Below are positions 35,521 through 44,340 of a stretch of 64,000 nucleotides of DNA, in pieces. The DNA lies in NCBI RefSeq assembly GCF_900492205.1, contig NZ_UEYQ01000004.1, forward strand, positions 186,001 to 250,000. Direction: 5' to 3'. The notes below the pieces were generated by a model, which was not told where the DNA came from, searched no databases, and worked only from the letters and a program-made list of their open reading frames with translations. Position numbers and translations under genes: made by a program. Position 1 is the first letter of the stretch. The number at the start of each line of letters is the position of its first letter. Source of the DNA: Ciceribacter sp. T2.26MG-112.2 (lineage in GTDB: Bacteria; Pseudomonadota; Alphaproteobacteria; Rhizobiales; Rhizobiaceae).

Positions 35521-36114
35521 ATGCCGAGATTATTCACTGCCCTCGAAATTCCGCGAAGCGCGGCCTTGAGTCTCTCCCTTTTGCGCGGCGGTCTCCCTGG
35601 TGCACGATGGATCGATGTGGAGAATTACCACATTACCCTGCGCTTCATCGGCGACGTCGACGGTCGAACCGCCGACGAGATCGTCGATCGGCTCGACCGG
35701 ATCGACCGTCCCGAATTCACGCTCAGCCTGAACGGCATTGGTTCCTTCGGTTCGAAGAAGCCGCATTCCGTGTGGGCCGGTGTTTCGCCGGCGCCGGAAA
35801 TGTTCGCCCTGCAAGCCGAAATCGAGCGCATTTGCCAGCGCATTGGCCTGCCGCCCGATCCACGCAAGTTCATGCCCCACGTGACGCTGGCCCGCCTGAA
35901 GACATGCCGTGTCGATGACGTCGTCAACTATCTCGCCGGGCGCGGTGACTTCCATACCGCCCCGTTCCTGGCCAGCCGCTTCGTTCTTCTGTCCTCGAAG
36001 GAATCAGTCGGTGGCGGTCCCTACCTCACCGAGGAAGTGTTTCCGCTCCATGAGGCCCGCTCTGCCTCGAATTTTGTGACGAGGGATCTGCAGCCGCTGA
36101 AGAGCATGCTGTAG
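35521..36114 (+). CDS. thpR: RNA 2',3'-cyclic phosphodiesterase
   Basis: A 197-residue member of the 2H phosphoesterase family (formerly 2'-5' RNA ligase). Both catalytic HxTL motifs are visible: HITL with His37 and HVTL with His120. It opens 2',3'-cyclic phosphates on RNA ends. ATG 35521 follows GGGGAG (35510-35515); the open frame before it lacks family resemblance. Its last 94 bp overlap the convergent phosphatase gene. Confidence 0.92.
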   Translation: MPRLFTALEIPRSAALSLSLLRGGLPGARWIDVENYHITLRFIGDVDGRTADEIVDRLDRIDRPEFTLSLNGIGSFGSKKPHSVWAGVSPAPEMFALQAEIERICQRIGLPPDPRKFMPHVTLARLKTCRVDDVVNYLAGRGDFHTAPFLASRFVLLSSKESVGGGPYLTEEVFPLHEARSASNFVTRDLQPLKSML

Positions 36115-36527
36115 ACGTCGCGGAAACCCTCGATCCCGCCGTAATAGGGATCGGGAATATCGATGTCCTGGCCGAGGGCATAGGCGCTGAAAAGCGCAAG
36201 GGTCGCCGCCGTCTGGCGCGGCGCCATGTCCTCGAGGTGGCGCAGGTTGCTGCGGTCCATGGCGAGGATCAATTCGAAGCGGTCGAAATCCGAGGGCTCG
36301 ATACGCCGGGCGCGCAAATCCGATATATCTATGCCGTGCTCGCGGGCGACTTGCACGGAGCGTGCGTCCGGCGGATAGCCGATATGCCATCCGCCAGTGC
36401 CTGCCGAATCGGTCGGATAGTCGTGTTCTCTGCCGTTCTGTATCGTCATGTCACGAAAGATACCCTCGGCCAGCGGGGAGCGACATATGTTGCCAAGGCA
36501 GACGAAAAGCACAGGATACGGAGTCAT
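36021..36527 (-). CDS. Low-molecular-weight protein-tyrosine phosphatase
   Basis: A 168-residue phosphatase. The P-loop CX5R is CLGNICRS (Cys10, Arg16), and the general acid is in IPDPYYGG. Such proteins dephosphorylate tyrosine residues; some regulate exopolysaccharide tyrosine kinases, others act in stress. Start ATG 36527 directly precedes the core; the frame continues open upstream but without resemblance. The C-terminal end overlaps thpR (convergent) by 94 bp, with about 13 extra residues after the usual family end. Confidence 0.92.
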   Translation of the reverse strand: MTPYPVLFVCLGNICRSPLAEGIFRDMTIQNGREHDYPTDSAGTGGWHIGYPPDARSVQVAREHGIDISDLRARRIEPSDFDRFELILAMDRSNLRHLEDMAPRQTAATLALFSAYALGQDIDIPDPYYGGIEGFRDVYSMLFSGCRSLVTKFEAERASWSGNTSSVR

Positions 36528-36560
36528 CGGTCTTCCGTGGGAAAATGAGAGAGGGTGCTG

Positions 36561-36863
36561 ATGAAATACGAGAAACTTGACGAAGCGGCAATCGCGCAAC
36601 GACTTTTGGCCCTGCCGCAGTGGTCGCTGGCGCCGGACGGCAAGGCCATCAGCCATCGTTTCGTCTTCGCCGATTTCGCCGAAGCCTTTGCCTTCATGAC
36701 CCGCTCGGCGCTCGTCGCCGAACGGCTCGATCATCATCCGGAATGGTCGAATGTCTATCGTCGCGTCGACGTGACCTTGACCACGCATTCGGCCGAGGGG
36801 CTGACAGATCTCGACTTCAACCTGGCAAGCGCGATGGACAGGGCCGCCGCCGGGCGCAATTGA
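36561..36863 (+). CDS. phhB: Pterin-4a-carbinolamine dehydratase
   Basis: A 100-residue protein with the family motif [20 protein letters not shown] around residues 58-78. It dehydrates 4a-hydroxytetrahydropterin during phenylalanine hydroxylation and recycles the cofactor. ATG 36561 with GAGAGGG at 36549-36555. No phenylalanine hydroxylase is next to it, so the partner, if any, is elsewhere. It is 57 bp before the YkvA gene. Confidence 0.92.
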   Translation: MKYEKLDEAAIAQRLLALPQWSLAPDGKAISHRFVFADFAEAFAFMTRSALVAERLDHHPEWSNVYRRVDVTLTTHSAEGLTDLDFNLASAMDRAAAGRN

Positions 36864-36919
36864 TTTTGGCGGTGGGCTTCCCATATCTTGGGCGGGTCCA
36901 AACGAGAGGATCGGACGCA

Positions 36920-37318
36920 ATGGACGATATCAAGATCGGCGAAATCCTGCTGCCGGGCGACGAGGAAACGCAGGAGCGGCAGGAAAGCAATGTCCGGGCG
37001 AAGTTCTGGCCGACGATGAAGAAGGCTATCCGGCAGGTTCCCTTCTCGCGCGATGTGATCGCTGCCTTCTACTGCGCGACCGACCGACAGACACCGCTAC
37101 GCGTGCGGGGCATCCTGCTGGCCGCACTCGGCTATTTCGTCCTGCCGCTCGATACCATTCCCGACATGTTCGCGCTGGTCGGCTTCACCGACGATATCGC
37201 CGTCCTGACCTCGGCGATCGCGCTGATCAACGGCCATATCAAGGACAGGCACTACCACGCCGCCGACGCGATGCTCTCCGACGAGGGCCAGCCTGCTGAC
37301 GCGCGTGCGCAAGGCTGA
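36920..37318 (+). CDS. YkvA/DUF1232 family protein
   Basis: A 132-residue protein with the DUF1232 core (RGILLAALGYFVLPLDTIPDMFALVGFTDDIAVL, about residues 64-100), which has the short conserved YFVLPxDxIPD motif and one or two membrane-associated helices. Function unknown. ATG 36920 follows GAGAGGA (36904-36910). Probably co-transcribed with phhB. Confidence 0.85.
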   Translation: MDDIKIGEILLPGDEETQERQESNVRAKFWPTMKKAIRQVPFSRDVIAAFYCATDRQTPLRVRGILLAALGYFVLPLDTIPDMFALVGFTDDIAVLTSAIALINGHIKDRHYHAADAMLSDEGQPADARAQG

Positions 37319-37641
37319 CGGGCCGCTGACAATCGCGGAGCCAGAACGGTCGTGAATTTTTTCCGGATTCGGGCCTTTCATTCGCGCGGAATTCTGTCGG
37401 AGCCCAACTCTCGCCAGATTTCTTTCCTCTAGATCGCCGGGGTCGAGCGAACCTGATTTTGAGCCTTGCGAATGTCTCGAAATAGGGCGATTCTCGATCG
37501 GAGCCCACGGTTTGCGGCCGGAATCGTTTCGCGTTGACGGTTTGGTAACGTAAATTAAGTCATACTGAATCAAGTTTTGACGATGGAGTGTTCGGCTCGT
37601 AGCGGCCGAACGATGGATGGACAAGCAACCGGCAGGAAGAC
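37319..37641. other. 323-bp intergenic region before ialB
   Basis: No gene is seen. TCGGAGCCCA occurs twice, at 37397-37406 and 37498-37507. The last 110 bp are AT-richer and contain TTGACG at 37534-37539, a candidate -35 for ialB, without a convincing -10. No terminator for the YkvA gene is evident. Confidence 0.35.
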
Positions 37642-38145
37642 ATGTTCGTAAGAAGTAGCGTAACCGCATTGGCAATCATTCTGGCAAGCAGCACTCTCGC
37701 TGTGGCGCAGTCGCCGACGCGAATCGAGCAGTTCAAGGCATGGGGTGCTTATTCCTATAAGTCCAATGGCGGGAACGTGTGCTACGTTCTTTCCGTTCCC
37801 ACTGCGAAGGAACCTGCATCGGTCAATCACGGCGACATCTTCTTCGTCGTGTCGCAGAGGCCCGGCCAGAACATTTCCTATGAGCCCCAGGCAATGATGG
37901 GCTATGCGCTCAAGGAAGGCTCCAAGGTCAATGTGACGATCGACGCGAAGAACTTCGTCATGTTCGTCAAGGACAGTTCGGCCTGGGTCGAGAATGCCGC
38001 CGAGGAGCCGGCACTGGTCGCCGCCATGAAGGGCGGCACCAACATGACGGTCAAGGCGACCTCGGCCCGTGGTACGGGGACGAATTATACCTATTCGCTC
38101 TCCGGGATTTCGGCCGCTCTCAAGCAGATCGAGAACTGCAAGTAA
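37642..38145 (+). CDS. Invasion-associated locus B (IalB) family protein
   Basis: A 167-residue secreted protein with a signal peptide (cleavage after AVAQ, about residue 23). The IalB fold is recognised by FKAWGAYSY, CYVLSVPTAKEP and GYALKEGSKVNVTID. Two cysteines (about 47 and 166) may form a disulfide. In Bartonella, IalB contributes to erythrocyte invasion, but it is widespread in non-pathogenic rhizobia, where its role is unknown. Monocistronic, followed by a terminator. Confidence 0.87.
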   Translation: MFVRSSVTALAIILASSTLAVAQSPTRIEQFKAWGAYSYKSNGGNVCYVLSVPTAKEPASVNHGDIFFVVSQRPGQNISYEPQAMMGYALKEGSKVNVTIDAKNFVMFVKDSSAWVENAAEEPALVAAMKGGTNMTVKATSARGTGTNYTYSLSGISAALKQIENCK

Positions 38146-38170
38146 GACCTGCGACTCGAGTAAAATGATA

Positions 38171-38198
38171 AAGGGTCGGTTGCACACCGGCCCTTTTG
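38171..38198 (+). terminator. Terminator of the IalB-family gene
   Basis: Inverted repeat AAGGGTCGGT (38171-38180) and ACCGGCCCTT (38186-38195), one wobble pair, then T-run. Confidence 0.85.
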
Positions 38199-38273
38199 CC
38201 GTTCGGGTCTGCGACCGGGCACCTCACATTCGGCGTGACGCAGGGCGAAAAAACTGCTAGAGGCCCCGCAAAT

Positions 38274-38306
38274 GCCGGGCTGTCGGGATATCGGATCCCG
38301 CCCGGC
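38274..38306. other. Hairpin upstream of rlmN
   Basis: Two stacked stems, GCCGGG with CCCGGC (outer) and CGGGAT with ATCCCG (inner), 38274-38306. No T-run follows. It may be part of the rlmN leader, or chance in GC-rich DNA. Confidence 0.3.
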
Positions 38307-38392
38307 TCAATTTCTTACGTTCATGCAGGATCGGGTGCGGTCGCCACGTCGATGGCGAAGGCGGCATCTTTGATCGAAAGGGTTCTGACGAC

Positions 38393-39628
38393 ATGGCTGT
38401 CATGGAGAGTGTGATGGGGCAGAGCAATGCGCGCCCCGTGCCTGTCACCAAGGCTGGAGCGGAAATGCCGACCCTGATCGGTGCGAGCCGCGAGGAACTG
38501 GGCGCGATGCTGCGCGACAAGGGTGTGCCGGAGCGGCAGATCAAGATGCGCGTCGCGCAGCTGTGGAACTGGCTATACGTCCGCGGCGTCTCGGATTTCG
38601 AAGCCATGGCCAATGTCTCCAAGGACATGCGCGAGATGCTGAAGGCCAACTTCACCATCGCCCGGCCGGAAATCGTCGAAGAGCAGGTATCCAACGACGG
38701 CACCCGCAAATGGCTGCTGCGCTATCCGCCGCGCGGTGCCGGTCGCCCCGTCGAGGTCGAGACGGTCTACATCCCTGAAGAGGGCCGCGGCACGCTTTGC
38801 ATTTCCAGCCAGGTCGGCTGCACGCTGACCTGTTCCTTCTGCCATACGGGCACGCAGCGCCTGGTGCGCAACCTGACGGCCGAGGAAATCCTCTCGCAAC
38901 TGCTTCTGGCGCGCGACCGGCTCGGCGACTTCCCCGACCGTGACGTGCCGCAAGGCGCCATGATCCCATCGAGCGATCGCAAGATCACCAATGTCGTGAT
39001 GATGGGCATGGGCGAGCCGCTCTACAATTTCGAGGAAGTGAAGAAGGCACTGCTGATCGCGACCGACGGCGACGGCCTTTCGCTTTCCAAGCGACGCGTG
39101 ACGCTGTCGACCTCCGGTGTCGTTCCGGAGATATATCGCACCGGCGAGGAGATCGGCGTGATGCTGGCGATCTCGCTGCATGCGGTGCGCGACGAACTGC
39201 GCGACATGCTGGTGCCGATCAACAAGAAATATCCGCTGAAGGAGCTGATCGAGGCCTGCCGCGCCTATCCGGGCCTTTCGAATGCGCGCCGCATCACCTT
39301 CGAATATGTCATGCTGAAGGACGTCAACGACAGCCTCGAGGATGCCAAGGGGCTGATCCAGCTGCTCAAAGGCGTGCCGGCCAAGATCAACCTCATTCCG
39401 TTCAATCCCTGGCCCGGCACCAACTACCAGTGCTCGGACTGGGAGCAGATCGAAAAATTCGCCGATTTCATCAATCAGGCCGGCTATGCCTCGCCGATCC
39501 GCACGCCGCGGGGCCGTGACATCCTGGCCGCCTGCGGGCAGTTGAAGTCGGAATCCGAGCGCATGCGCAAGACCGATCGCCTGGCCTTCGAGGCGATGAT
39601 GATCGTCGGCCACGGCGAGGACGACTGA
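38393..39628 (+). CDS. rlmN: Dual-specificity 23S rRNA/tRNA adenine C2-methyltransferase
   Basis: A 411-residue radical SAM enzyme that methylates A2503 of 23S rRNA and A37 of some tRNAs. The [4Fe-4S] motif CxxxCxxC is CTLTCSFC in [24 protein letters not shown] is the family SAM-binding mark, and a C-terminal AACGQL carries the second catalytic cysteine. An extra insert after residue 170 ([18 protein letters not shown]) is common in rhizobial RlmN. Start ATG 38393; two further ATGs lie close downstream (38402, 38414). Confidence 0.95.
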   Translation: MAVMESVMGQSNARPVPVTKAGAEMPTLIGASREELGAMLRDKGVPERQIKMRVAQLWNWLYVRGVSDFEAMANVSKDMREMLKANFTIARPEIVEEQVSNDGTRKWLLRYPPRGAGRPVEVETVYIPEEGRGTLCISSQVGCTLTCSFCHTGTQRLVRNLTAEEILSQLLLARDRLGDFPDRDVPQGAMIPSSDRKITNVVMMGMGEPLYNFEEVKKALLIATDGDGLSLSKRRVTLSTSGVVPEIYRTGEEIGVMLAISLHAVRDELRDMLVPINKKYPLKELIEACRAYPGLSNARRITFEYVMLKDVNDSLEDAKGLIQLLKGVPAKINLIPFNPWPGTNYQCSDWEQIEKFADFINQAGYASPIRTPRGRDILAACGQLKSESERMRKTDRLAFEAMMIVGHGEDD

Positions 39629-39757
39629 GTAGCGGTGACAGGTCTCGATGCAATGCATCACGAGAAATCATCGCCCTCATCGGGGCATGCGAATTGATTT
39701 CAAGTAATCGCTTACCTTAAGACGATCTTCGGTACATCAACATATTGGAGGCATAGG

Positions 39758-40711
39758 ATGCGCGCCACCCTACTCGCACTTTTCGCTGCTACCGCCCTGA
39801 TCCTGCCGGCCAAGGCCGAAGAGGTCACGGTCGCCGTCACCGCCATCGTCGAACACCCTGCACTTGATGCCGCCCGCGACGGCATCAAGGAGGCCCTGGC
39901 GGAGGCCGGCTACAAGGACGGCGAAAACCTGAAGTTCGTCTACGAATCGGCCCAGGGCAATCCGGGCACTGCGGCGCAGATCGCCCGCCAATTCGTCGGC
40001 GATGCCCCGACCGTGATCGTACCGATTTCCACGCCGTCCGCCCAGGCCGTCGTGTCCGCCACCCGCGATATTCCGGTTGTTTTCACCGCCGTGTCGGATC
40101 CGCTCGGCGCCGAACTGATCAAGGACATGCAGAAGCCGGGCGGCAACGTCACCGGCCTGTCCGACATGTCGCCGGTTGCCGACCATGTGGCGCTGATCAA
40201 GGAAATCACGCCGAACGCCAAGTCGATCGGCTTTATCTACAATACCGCCGAGGCCAATTCGGTCTCGACGCTTGCCGCCTTGAAGGCGGAAGCCGAGAAG
40301 GCTGGCCTGACCATCGTCGAATCCGTCGCCACCAAGTCGGCTGAAGTGCAGGGTGCGGCCCGTGCGCTGGTCGGTCGTGCGGACGTGATCTACGTGCCGA
40401 CCGACAACACGATCGTCTCGGCCTTCGAAGCCGCTGTCGGCGTCGCGGAGGAAGCCAAGATCCCGCTTTATGCCGGTGATACCGACTCGGTGAACCGGGG
40501 TGCGTTGGCCGCGCTCGGCTTCAACTATTTCGACGTTGGCAAGCAGACCGGCGAGATCGTCGTGCGCGTCCTCAAGGGTGAGAAGCCGGGCGACATTCCG
40601 GTCCGCGTCGCCGCCGGGACCGACCTGGTGATCAACAAGAAGGCCGCGGCCAAGATGGGCGTGACCTTCCCGGAGAGCATCACCAGCCGCGCCACCAAGA
40701 CGATCGAATAA
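39758..40711 (+). CDS. ABC transporter substrate-binding protein (PF04392 type)
   Basis: A 317-residue periplasmic protein with a signal peptide ending PAKA. The fold is of the DUF534/TrpX class: VAVTAIVEHPALDAARDGIKEAL near the start, VFTAVSDPLGAELI in the middle, YVPTDNTIVSAFEAAV and YAGDTDSVNRGALAALG later. In other bacteria such proteins bind tryptophan or tyrosine-like ligands; the ligand here is not known. ATG has GGAGG at 39747-39751. First gene of a three-gene importer operon. Confidence 0.88.
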   Translation: MRATLLALFAATALILPAKAEEVTVAVTAIVEHPALDAARDGIKEALAEAGYKDGENLKFVYESAQGNPGTAAQIARQFVGDAPTVIVPISTPSAQAVVSATRDIPVVFTAVSDPLGAELIKDMQKPGGNVTGLSDMSPVADHVALIKEITPNAKSIGFIYNTAEANSVSTLAALKAEAEKAGLTIVESVATKSAEVQGAARALVGRADVIYVPTDNTIVSAFEAAVGVAEEAKIPLYAGDTDSVNRGALAALGFNYFDVGKQTGEIVVRVLKGEKPGDIPVRVAAGTDLVINKKAAAKMGVTFPESITSRATKTIE

Positions 40712-40810
40712 TTTCCGCCAACCGGGGCCGTGTTCGCGCGGCCCCGCCAATTTCCTGCGCACCATGCCGTGCTGAATCGGCGGTGCGCGGCCTACAAGGA
40801 CTTCTCCACC

Positions 40811-41692
40811 GTGAGCCAAATCGCCTTCTGGGGTGCCGTCGAGCTGGGTCTGGTCTTCGCCTTCGTGGCGATCGGCGTCTATCTCGCCTTCCGCGTCCTC
40901 GACTTTCCCGACCTGACCGTCGACGGTTCCTTTCCACTCGGGGCCGCTGTCGCCGCCGTGCTGATCATCGCCGGGCTCAATGCCTGGGTTGCGAGCGCCA
41001 TTGCCATGGTCGCCGGATCGGCCGCGGGTCTGGTGACCGCCATGCTCAACGTCCGCTTCAAGATCCTCAATCTGCTCGCCTCGATCCTGACGATGATCGC
41101 GCTGTTCTCGGTGAACCTGCGCGTCATGGGAAAACCGAACGTCGCGCTGCTCAACCAGGAAACGATGCTCACCCCGTTTTACGGCCAGGGCATTCCCGAA
41201 TATCTGGTCCGCCCGCTCTTCGTCTTCCTGCTGGTGGCCGTCGTTGTCTTCCTCGTCTGGCGCTTCCTTGAAAGCGACGCGGGATTGGCGATGCGTGCGA
41301 CCGGGGCCAATGCGCGCATGGCGCGGGCGCAAGGCGTCCAGACCGATAGCCAGATCTATCTCGGCATTGCCCTTTCCAACGCGCTGGTGGCGCTGGGCGG
41401 CGCGCTGTTTGCCCAGACCAACGGCTTTGCCGACGTCACCTCGGGCGTCGGCACCATCGTCGTCGGGCTTGCCGCCGTGATCATCGGCGAAACGCTGTTC
41501 GGCAAGCGTGGCCTGTTGATGGCGCTGATCGGCTGCGTCCTCGGCTCGATCGCCTATCGACTGGCGATCCAGCTTGCCCTGTCGAGCGATGTGCTCGGCC
41601 TCAAGGCTTCCGACCTGAACTTCGTCACCGCCGTCCTTGTCGCGGTCGCGCTCGTCCTTCCCCGCCTTCGTCGTGGAGGAGCATCCGCATGA
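40811..41692 (+). CDS. ABC transporter permease (BPD_transp_2 family)
   Basis: About 293 residues, with eight or more hydrophobic segments and the LivH-like loop MRATGANARMARAQGVQTDSQI that contacts the ATPase. Partner of the preceding binding protein. GTG 40811 is preferred since the membrane part begins right after it (SQIAFWGAVELGLVFAFVAIG) and AAGGA lies 10 bases upstream; the frame stays open from 40730. Overlaps the ATPase start (ATGA). Confidence 0.88.
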   Translation: MSQIAFWGAVELGLVFAFVAIGVYLAFRVLDFPDLTVDGSFPLGAAVAAVLIIAGLNAWVASAIAMVAGSAAGLVTAMLNVRFKILNLLASILTMIALFSVNLRVMGKPNVALLNQETMLTPFYGQGIPEYLVRPLFVFLLVAVVVFLVWRFLESDAGLAMRATGANARMARAQGVQTDSQIYLGIALSNALVALGGALFAQTNGFADVTSGVGTIVVGLAAVIIGETLFGKRGLLMALIGCVLGSIAYRLAIQLALSSDVLGLKASDLNFVTAVLVAVALVLPRLRRGGASA

Positions 41693-42483
41693 TCGCGCTG
41701 GAAAACATCGAAGTCGTGTTCGGTCGCGGCACGCCGCTGCAGAAACAGGCGCTGAAGAGCGTCAACCTGACGATCGACACGGGCTCCTTCGTCACCGTGA
41801 TCGGCTCCAACGGCGCCGGCAAGTCGACGCTGCTCGGCGTTCTCGCCGGCGACGTGCTGCCGACGGCCGGCCGGGTGACGATCGGCACTGCCGACGTGTC
41901 GCGCAAGACGACGGCGACGCGCGCGGGACTTGTCGCCCGCGTCTTCCAGGATCCGCTGGCCGGCAGTTGCGGTGCGCTGTCGATCGAGGAGAACCTCGCG
42001 CTCGCCTCGCAGCGGGGCAAGCGGCGAGGTCTCGTGTCCGCGCTCGGCGGCTCGCGGCGCGGCGAATTCCGCGACCGCATCGCCTCGCTCAATCTCGGCC
42101 TGGAAAACCGCATCGCCGACCGCATGGACCTGTTGTCCGGCGGACAGCGTCAGGCGGTGTCGCTGGTGATGGCGACGCTTGCTGGGTCCGAGGTGCTGCT
42201 GCTCGACGAACACACGGCGGCGCTCGACCCGGGCATGGCCGAGTTTATCATGGGGCTTACCCAGTCGATCGTCTCGGAACGCAAGCTGACGACGCTGATG
42301 GTGACGCATTCGATGCGCCAGGCGCTGGATTTCGGCACGCGCACGATCATGCTGCATGCCGGCGAGATCGTCCTCGACGTGGCCGGTGACAATCGCAAGG
42401 ACCTGCAGGTCGAGGACCTGATCGACATGTTCCGCCGTATCCGTGGCCAGACGCTCGACGACGACGAATTGCTGATCGGCTGA
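41689..42483 (+). CDS. ABC transporter ATP-binding protein
   Basis: A 264-residue ATPase. Walker A GSNGAGKST, signature LLSGGQRQAVSLVMA, Walker B LLLDEHTAALDP. Third gene of the importer operon; ATG overlaps the permease stop by four bases. A terminator follows, so the operon is three genes. It powers uptake of the ligand bound by the protein at 39758. Confidence 0.92.
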   Translation: MIALENIEVVFGRGTPLQKQALKSVNLTIDTGSFVTVIGSNGAGKSTLLGVLAGDVLPTAGRVTIGTADVSRKTTATRAGLVARVFQDPLAGSCGALSIEENLALASQRGKRRGLVSALGGSRRGEFRDRIASLNLGLENRIADRMDLLSGGQRQAVSLVMATLAGSEVLLLDEHTAALDPGMAEFIMGLTQSIVSERKLTTLMVTHSMRQALDFGTRTIMLHAGEIVLDVAGDNRKDLQVEDLIDMFRRIRGQTLDDDELLIG

Positions 42484-42504
42484 TCAGCAGCGACAAGACG
42501 CTAG

Positions 42505-42539
42505 AAAGGCGCCGGCCCTAAGGGCTCGGCGCCTTTTTG
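42505..42539 (+). terminator. Terminator of the ABC importer operon
   Basis: Perfect 10-bp inverted repeat AAAGGCGCCG (42505-42514) and CGGCGCCTTT (42527-42536), with an inner GCCC/GGGC pair, and a T-run. Confidence 0.9.
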
Positions 42540-42552
42540 TCTGGTTGGAGGA

Positions 42553-43194
42553 TCAGCGGGCCTGGGTGAACAGGATCTTGACTGCGAAGATCGAGAAGAC
42601 GCCGGCAAAGGTGTAGTCGACGGCACGCAGCACCTTGCGGTTCGCCTGTAGCCAGGACGACAGAATGTCCGCCATGAAGATGATGGCAAGGCCGATCGGC
42701 AGGGACAGGAAAATCGACCAGATGCCGAGGAAAAGGAGCTTTCCCGTCACGTTGGGATCGCTGGCGCTGACGAATTGCGGCAGGAAGGTCATGAAGAAGA
42801 TGATGACCTTGGGGTTCAACAGGTTGACCCAGAGGCCGTTGAGAAAGGCCTTGGTGGGGGAGACCTGTCGTTCGCCGTCGGCGCGCACGACGAAATTGGA
42901 ACCGTGGCGTATCGCCTGGATCGCCAGCCAGAGGAGATAACCGGCGCCTCCCGTCTTGAGCAGGGTGAAGGCGGTCGGCGAGGCGACGATCAGCGCCGAG
43001 ATGCCGAAGGCGACCAGGATGGTGTGGATGGAGATGCCAAAGCTGGTGCCGGCCAGCGTCATCAGGCCGGTGGCGCGGCCGTCGCGCAGAGATCGGCTGA
43101 TCCACAGCGTCATGTCGGGTCCGGGCGTGATGGCGAGCAGGAAGATCGCAACGCTGAAGGCGAGGATGGTCGGCAGGCTTGGAATGAAATCCAT
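42553..43194 (-). CDS. LysE family amino-acid exporter
   Basis: A 213-residue membrane protein with about six hydrophobic segments. Family marks: AITPGPDMTLWISRSL near residue 22 and WVNLLNPKVIIFFMTFLPQF around 123-142. LysE/RhtB proteins export amino acids or homoserine lactones from the cytosol. Substrate unknown. Convergent with the ABC importer. Confidence 0.9.
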   Translation of the reverse strand: MDFIPSLPTILAFSVAIFLLAITPGPDMTLWISRSLRDGRATGLMTLAGTSFGISIHTILVAFGISALIVASPTAFTLLKTGGAGYLLWLAIQAIRHGSNFVVRADGERQVSPTKAFLNGLWVNLLNPKVIIFFMTFLPQFVSASDPNVTGKLLFLGIWSIFLSLPIGLAIIFMADILSSWLQANRKVLRAVDYTFAGVFSIFAVKILFTQAR

Positions 43195-43216
43195 GGGAGA
43201 TATCCGGAACGAAAGA

Positions 43217-43258
43217 AGCCCGGAATGGGCAACGCACTGGCGCCATCCATACCGGGCT
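43217..43258 (-). terminator. Possible terminator of the SDR gene
   Basis: AGCCCGG (43217-43223) and CCGGGCT (43252-43258) with a 28-nt loop. On the minus strand a T-rich tail follows. It lies between the SDR stop and the LysE start. Confidence 0.35.
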
Positions 43259-43280
43259 CATTGCAGCTTGCCAATCCGGC

Positions 43281-44132
43281 TTATTGGCCGGTGAGCGTGG
43301 CCTTGAACTTCTCCGCATAGTCCGGATGCCAGCGCGACAGTGGCGGCCGGTTCTCGACGATGTCGCCGGCGGCCCAGAGAATACGCTTTTCGTCGGTCGC
43401 GCGGTCGACGTCATTGTCCGGGCACAGAATGTAGAAATCCCCGCGCTCGATGCTTTGCAGCATGAAATCGACCGTCTGTTCCGGCGTCCAGGCCCCCTCG
43501 GGCTTCACGGTGCGGCCATTGGCGGTCAGCGAGGTGAAGACGAATCCGGGGATCAGAAGATGCGCCGTGACCTGGCAGTTTGGTGTGTTTCGCAGTTCGT
43601 GTTGAAGCGCCTCGGTAAAAGCCTTCACGCCGGCTTTCGACACGTTGTAGGCGGGATCGCCGGGAGGGGTGGTGATGCCCTGCTTGGAGCCGGTGTTGAT
43701 GATCAGTGCCGGCTCTCCGTGGCCGATCATGTGTGGCCCGAAGGTGCGCGTGCCGTTGATCACGCCCATCAGGTTGACCGACAGTACGTTTTCCCAGTTG
43801 GCCTGCGGGCCGAAAAGGCTGCTGCCCGGCTGGATGCCGGCATTGTTCATCAATACGTGAATGCGGCCGAAGCGCTGGATGACCGCCCGCTCGAGTGCCT
43901 CCAATTCGTCGATCTTGCCGACATCGGTCTCGATGGCCACGACATCAGTGTCTGGGTGCGCGGAGAGCGCCGCGACCTGCTGGCAGGCCTCGGAGAGCCG
44001 GTCTCCGCCAAGATCGGCAAGCACGACGCACATGCCCTTGCGGGCGAAGGCCTTGGCCGTGGCGAGGCCGATGCCGGACGCAGCGCCCGTGACGACGGCG
44101 ACCTTGCCGCTGGCGATAGCTGGATGTTGCAT
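43281..44132 (-). CDS. Short-chain dehydrogenase/reductase
   Basis: A 283-residue classical SDR. NAD(P) site TGAASGIG near residue 16, NNAG near 95, active-site NTGSKQGITTPPGDPAYNVSKAG with Tyr and Lys. An acidic residue after strand two (LADLGGDRL) suggests NAD rather than NADP. Substrate not predictable. It lies upstream of LysE on the same strand and is divergent from argG. Confidence 0.88.
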   Translation of the reverse strand: MQHPAIASGKVAVVTGAASGIGLATAKAFARKGMCVVLADLGGDRLSEACQQVAALSAHPDTDVVAIETDVGKIDELEALERAVIQRFGRIHVLMNNAGIQPGSSLFGPQANWENVLSVNLMGVINGTRTFGPHMIGHGEPALIINTGSKQGITTPPGDPAYNVSKAGVKAFTEALQHELRNTPNCQVTAHLLIPGFVFTSLTANGRTVKPEGAWTPEQTVDFMLQSIERGDFYILCPDNDVDRATDEKRILWAAGDIVENRPPLSRWHPDYAEKFKATLTGQ

Positions 44133-44340
44133 GTCGATATCCCTTCTCGTTTGCCTTTATGGACGGAGATATGGACGCCGTTTGCGCGCGGGTCAAATCC
44201 ACAAGGCCATGTTCCGCTATTCGGCAGCCTGATCGCTGCCGTGACCTCTTCCCCTTGCGCGACGCGATAATCTCGCTAAAAGTGCCGCAAACCAAGGGCC
44301 CTGGTGCATGCGGCTCAATGCTCACGAACGGACTTTCATC

